From positions 1 through 33,011 of the IMG/VR virus record IMGVR_UViG_3300025736_000100: DNA of 33,011 bases; one strand, given 5' to 3'. The stretch comes from a virus. Within the stretch, counting starts at the first letter, position 1; each line of letters begins with the position of its first letter. The notes under the pieces are model-generated. The model saw nothing but the letters and a program-made list of their open reading frames with translations, had not been told where the DNA came from and made no database searches. The position numbers and the translations under genes were made by a program. Shown piece after piece: positions 31,076 to 33,011 of the stretch.

Positions 31076-31087
31076 CTTATTTAAATA
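31076..31087 (-). promoter_or_regulatory. TATA-like box of the replication operon
   Basis: TATTTAAATAAG on the - strand matches an archaeal box A and lies about 50 bases before the first ATG of the replication operon. The gap of 111 bases (31028-31138) holds no gene and also contains a terminator-like T-tract upstream of this box, as expected between two transcription units. Confidence 0.5.
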
Positions 31088-31097
31088 CTATTATTAA

Positions 31098-31120
31098 GTA
31101 AAATAATAAAAACAAAAATA
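31098..31120 (-). terminator. T-rich terminator of the small early operon
   Basis: On the - strand ATATTTTTGTTTTTATTATT follows the membrane-peptide gene by about 20 bases. A TATTATT/AATAATA stem overlaps its end. U-rich without a GC stem, it fits archaeal termination and separates the early genes from the replication operon. Confidence 0.5.
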
Positions 31121-31138
31121 TATGTTGTAGTTCGGAAT

Positions 31139-31243
31139 TCACTTGTTAACGCCTTTGGCGATGTGGTATAACAAATAAATCAAAGCCAATGGGAAGAACA
31201 CTATTGTTAGTGTTACTACCCAACCTGTTTTTGGTCCTGCCAT
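31139..31243 (-). CDS. 34-residue single-pass membrane peptide
   Basis: MAGPKTGWVVTLTIVFFPLA then LIYLLYHIAKGVNK. One hydrophobic helix (about 8-27) with a basic C-terminus. ATG 31243 has GGAGG eight bases upstream and follows the previous stop by one base. Early membrane peptides may alter the host membrane or bind host factors; nothing shows which. Confidence 0.65.
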   Translation of the reverse strand: MAGPKTGWVVTLTIVFFPLALIYLLYHIAKGVNK

Positions 31244-31244
31244 C

Positions 31245-31433
31245 TTATTTTCCTCCGTCTAAATCTAGTTGTCGTTGACACATCTCTCGACACTTACCTT
31301 GCAACTTAGCAAGGTCCATTGTCGGATCGTATGCGATGTCTTCTTCTTTGTTCACCTTTGCGGTGATGCTGACAGTGTATGTCTGGTATGCTTTACTCTT
31401 CTTTGCTTCTGCTGTTATTTCAGTCATTATCAT
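31245..31433 (-). CDS. 62-residue protein, function unknown
   Basis: MIMTEITAEAKKSKAYQTYT then VSITAKVNKEEDIAYDPTMD. An N-terminal beta-hairpin-like half is followed by a helical half (LAKLQGKCREMCQRQLDLDG). The layout resembles small phage proteins of the ssDNA-binding/ssRNA-related type, but I cannot name it. ATG 31433 has GGAG eight bases upstream, one base after the previous stop. Confidence 0.6.
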   Translation of the reverse strand: MIMTEITAEAKKSKAYQTYTVSITAKVNKEEDIAYDPTMDLAKLQGKCREMCQRQLDLDGGK

Positions 31434-31434
31434 T

Positions 31435-31809
31435 TTATATCTCCTTCCTTAAGAAGTAAAATGCTGTTCGTCCTTCCTTTCGTTTATCAACACCCACCAT
31501 CTTGCCTACCTTTGCCATGAGGTTAGCAGTAGTTGTTGGTTCGTAACCTCTTTTGTTAAAGAAGGCGTTACCGACTTCTTGTCCCATCTTCATCGCATTG
31601 TATGCTTCTTCCAATACTGCTGAGCGGTCTTGTCGTTTACCATAAGCCCTTGATATATTGCTGACAGGGTTAAGAGCTTTCTGTACCTCACGCAATAGTG
31701 TGACCGCTGACTCTATCTTCTGGTCGTATTCTTCATATCGGCCTTTCATGTGGTCGTACTTGTTCGCCTTGGTGTTCAAAATCTTCATTTGTTTTAGTAT
31801 TTCTTGCAT
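31435..31809 (-). CDS. 124-residue helical protein
   Basis: The likely start is ATG 31809 (MQEILKQMKILNTKANKYDH), with AAGGTGA five bases upstream; GTG 31818 is the alternative. The first 60 residues are a coiled coil; the C-terminal part (NKRGYEPTTTANLMAKVGKM, VGVDKRKEGRTAFYFLRKEI) looks like a small winged-helix DNA-binding domain. A regulatory or DNA-binding role is possible. Confidence 0.6.
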   Translation of the reverse strand: MQEILKQMKILNTKANKYDHMKGRYEEYDQKIESAVTLLREVQKALNPVSNISRAYGKRQDRSAVLEEAYNAMKMGQEVGNAFFNKRGYEPTTTANLMAKVGKMVGVDKRKEGRTAFYFLRKEI

Positions 31810-31814
31810 CCTTA

Positions 31815-32141
31815 TCACCTTATGTTTTTGTTGTCTCTTAACAACTTTTTGTATTCTCTGACTTCTTCTACTAAGTAGTTCGCTTCTCGGCCGACCCTTA
31901 TTAATAGGTTGTACCGCTTCTCGAAACTCATTGGCGTCTCCTTCTCTATCAAACCTTTTGTTTGAATCCTTAATGGTGCTAACCTTTTCTCAAGGTTCCT
32001 GGTTATTACGTCGTCGTAAGCCATGATTTCTGCTGCTAGTGTCCTCTTTCTGTCGTTGGTTGTCTCATGTTTTTCTATTTCAATCCATAAGTCGTTCCTT
32101 TTCTGGATTAGTTCTGTATTTTCAGTTACCCTTGTTGCCAT
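31815..32141 (-). CDS. 108-residue coiled-coil protein
   Basis: MATRVTENTELIQKRNDLWI ... EKRYNLLIRVGREANYLVEEVREYKKLLRDNKNIR. Almost wholly helical with heptad-like spacing, hence probably a dimer. ATG 32141 has AAGGA upstream. It is coupled to the following helical gene, and both may form a complex. No known family. Confidence 0.6.
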   Translation of the reverse strand: MATRVTENTELIQKRNDLWIEIEKHETTNDRKRTLAAEIMAYDDVITRNLEKRLAPLRIQTKGLIEKETPMSFEKRYNLLIRVGREANYLVEEVREYKKLLRDNKNIR

Positions 32142-32151
32142 TCTTTTTCCT

Positions 32152-32502
32152 TCAGTTTATCACTTTCTCTGGGTGGTCTTCTAATTCTTCGTGTCCGCAT
32201 TCACACCTCCAGGCGTATTCGTCTGGTTCGACTTGGAATAGTTCCATGAACCCTGTTGCGCCACAACCCTTACATCTGATGTCTGGGTCTTTCATTAATG
32301 GTTGTTGTTCGTCGTAGATTTTGAATAATGTTTTGTCTGATGTGTCTACTTCTTCTACTTCACCATATTGTGACTGGTATTCTTCGTCTGTGTGGTGTTT
32401 TCTGTAGTGGGTCCTCATTGTACCAGCGTCAGAGAAACACTCCGTACAATACACACAAACATAGATTAATGGTGTTTGCTCAACGTTCTTCCACTTCATC
32501 AT
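32152..32502 (-). CDS. C2H2 finger plus zinc-ribbon protein
   Basis: 116 residues. Residues about 16-36 (CVYCTECFSDAGTMRTHYRK) contain a C2H2-type finger, with Cys pair, TMRTH and a second His. Residues about 78-105 form a zinc ribbon: RCKGCGATGF ... WRCECGHEE. C2H2 fingers occur in many archaeal viruses as transcription regulators. The start ATG 32502 overlaps the preceding stop, with GGTGA four bases upstream. Confidence 0.75.
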   Translation of the reverse strand: MMKWKNVEQTPLIYVCVYCTECFSDAGTMRTHYRKHHTDEEYQSQYGEVEEVDTSDKTLFKIYDEQQPLMKDPDIRCKGCGATGFMELFQVEPDEYAWRCECGHEELEDHPEKVIN

Positions 32503-32615
32503 TTTTTCACCTTTGTCATCATTATGTTGTTGTCCTGTACTATCCTGTGGCTGAGGTAATAAAAGTTTCCTCTGCCAAAGAGTATTGGTTCGAATTTAAA
32601 TCTGTTCATTTTCAT
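32499..32615 (-). CDS. 38-residue basic protein
   Basis: MKMNRFKFEPILFGRGNFYY then LSHRIVQDNNIMMTKVKK. Both ends are ATGA-type overlaps (32615 with the previous stop, 32499 with the next start), and AGGTGA precedes the ATG. Basic and aromatic, possibly beta. No family recognised. Confidence 0.6.
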   Translation of the reverse strand: MKMNRFKFEPILFGRGNFYYLSHRIVQDNNIMMTKVKK

Positions 32616-32839
32616 TTTGTTTCACCTGTCTTGAATTCTGCTCCATGTTGTCTGTAATATTTCTCCACTAATGCTTTTACGAACTTCCTGTTGACTAGTA
32701 ATGCCGCATCGATTAGTGCTTGGACCCTCGCTTGTTCTTTAACTCCGTTCCTCCATTGACTTCCATCATCACTGTGATTGTAGTAATAGTCGAACTTCTT
32801 TAGTTCTGCGTCTAATTCTTGGAATTGCTCACTGGCCAT
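32612..32839 (-). CDS. 75-residue helical protein
   Basis: Start ATG 32839 (MASEQFQELDAELKKFDYYY) is chosen because GGAG lies nine bases upstream and it overlaps the previous gene by only 11 bases; GTG 32878 would overlap by 50. The sequence is helical with a conserved-looking NHSDDGSQWRNGVKEQ segment and RKFVKALVEKYYRQHG. Function unknown. Confidence 0.6.
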   Translation of the reverse strand: MASEQFQELDAELKKFDYYYNHSDDGSQWRNGVKEQARVQALIDAALLVNRKFVKALVEKYYRQHGAEFKTGETK

Positions 32840-33011
32840 CTGATTCATCTCCGAACGCGTTATTGATTTGTTCTTCACCTACGTAAACACCGTAAATGGT
32901 TACTGCTAAGTATAAGTTAAAGCTCTCGCCCTCTTCTCCATGGTAAACACTGCTGTCTTCTAAGTACATTTGTACGTTCTTAAATGTTACTTTGTCGACA
33001 CCAAGTTGGTA
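32829..33011 (-). CDS. Partial CDS, C-terminal end of an acidic beta-rich protein
   Basis: The frame is open from the right edge of the window and ends at TGA 32829. Visible residues include YQLGVDKVTFKNVQMYLEDS and LYLAVTIYGVYVGEEQINNA, ending FGDESDGQ. Strand-like, acidic; the start lies beyond the window. No family could be assigned from 60 residues. Confidence 0.6.
   Translation of the reverse strand, partial: YQLGVDKVTFKNVQMYLEDSSVYHGEEGESFNLYLAVTIYGVYVGEEQINNAFGDESDGQ

Noticed and set aside
1-33011. tRNA genes, insertion sequences, integrase or attachment sites
   Set aside because: I saw no cloverleaf with a GTTCRA arm, no transposase or integrase motifs, and no terminal inverted repeats in this window.

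Overview
The window is 33 kb of a tailed virus (Caudoviricetes) genome. I could support no gene on the + strand: every gene reads leftward (- strand) and neighbours usually overlap by 1-20 bases (ATGA, TAATG, TTGA). Several traits point to an archaeal rather than a bacterial host: ribosome binding sites often of the GGTGA/GAGGTGA type, T-rich tracts without GC hairpins after operons, TATA-like boxes, a family B DNA polymerase, an archaeo-eukaryotic primase fused to a helicase, an XPF/ERCC4 nuclease, and many tiny zinc-ribbon proteins. This is an inference; no single gene names the host.

Layout in the direction of transcription (right to left). 33011-31139: small early genes (coiled coils, a C2H2/zinc-ribbon protein, a 34-residue membrane peptide). 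About 31140-31028: T-rich terminator and TATA-like promoter. 31027-22202: replication and DNA metabolism: a small beta-rich protein, primase-helicase, zinc ribbon, probable ssDNA-binding protein, a two-hairpin intercistronic RNA, a YhhQ-type queuosine-precursor transporter, a DpdA/TGT-like 7-deazaguanine transglycosylase, a short PolB, a cluster of small genes and an ERCC4 nuclease. 22201-18138: palindromic operator-like region, a tiny possible ribbon-helix-helix protein, small and large terminase, and accessory genes including three cysteine-rich mini-proteins and a YkgJ-like protein. 18064-11213: fibre module: Ig-like protein, a long collagen-like fibre, a G8/beta-helix protein, a LamG protein and a two-domain glycosyltransferase. 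11216-1: head module: membrane/coiled-coil protein, portal, MuF-zeta toxin fusion, two surface/fibre-like proteins, prohead protease with a nested scaffold, major capsid protein, five tandem decoration-like paralogues, an EF-hand protein, and head-tail connector genes leading towards the tail outside the window.

The most notable points are: (1) a likely 7-deazaguanine DNA-modification pair (transporter plus transglycosylase) preceded by two conserved-looking hairpins; (2) a MuF minor head protein carrying a C-terminal zeta-toxin-like kinase; (3) seven mini-proteins of 35-58 residues with paired cysteine motifs, slotted between larger genes by start/stop overlaps; (4) five tandem divergent paralogues after the capsid gene, bracketed by two similar T-rich terminators; (5) a PriS/PriL-like/helicase fusion; (6) a glycosyltransferase in the same operon as a threonine-rich collagen-like fibre.
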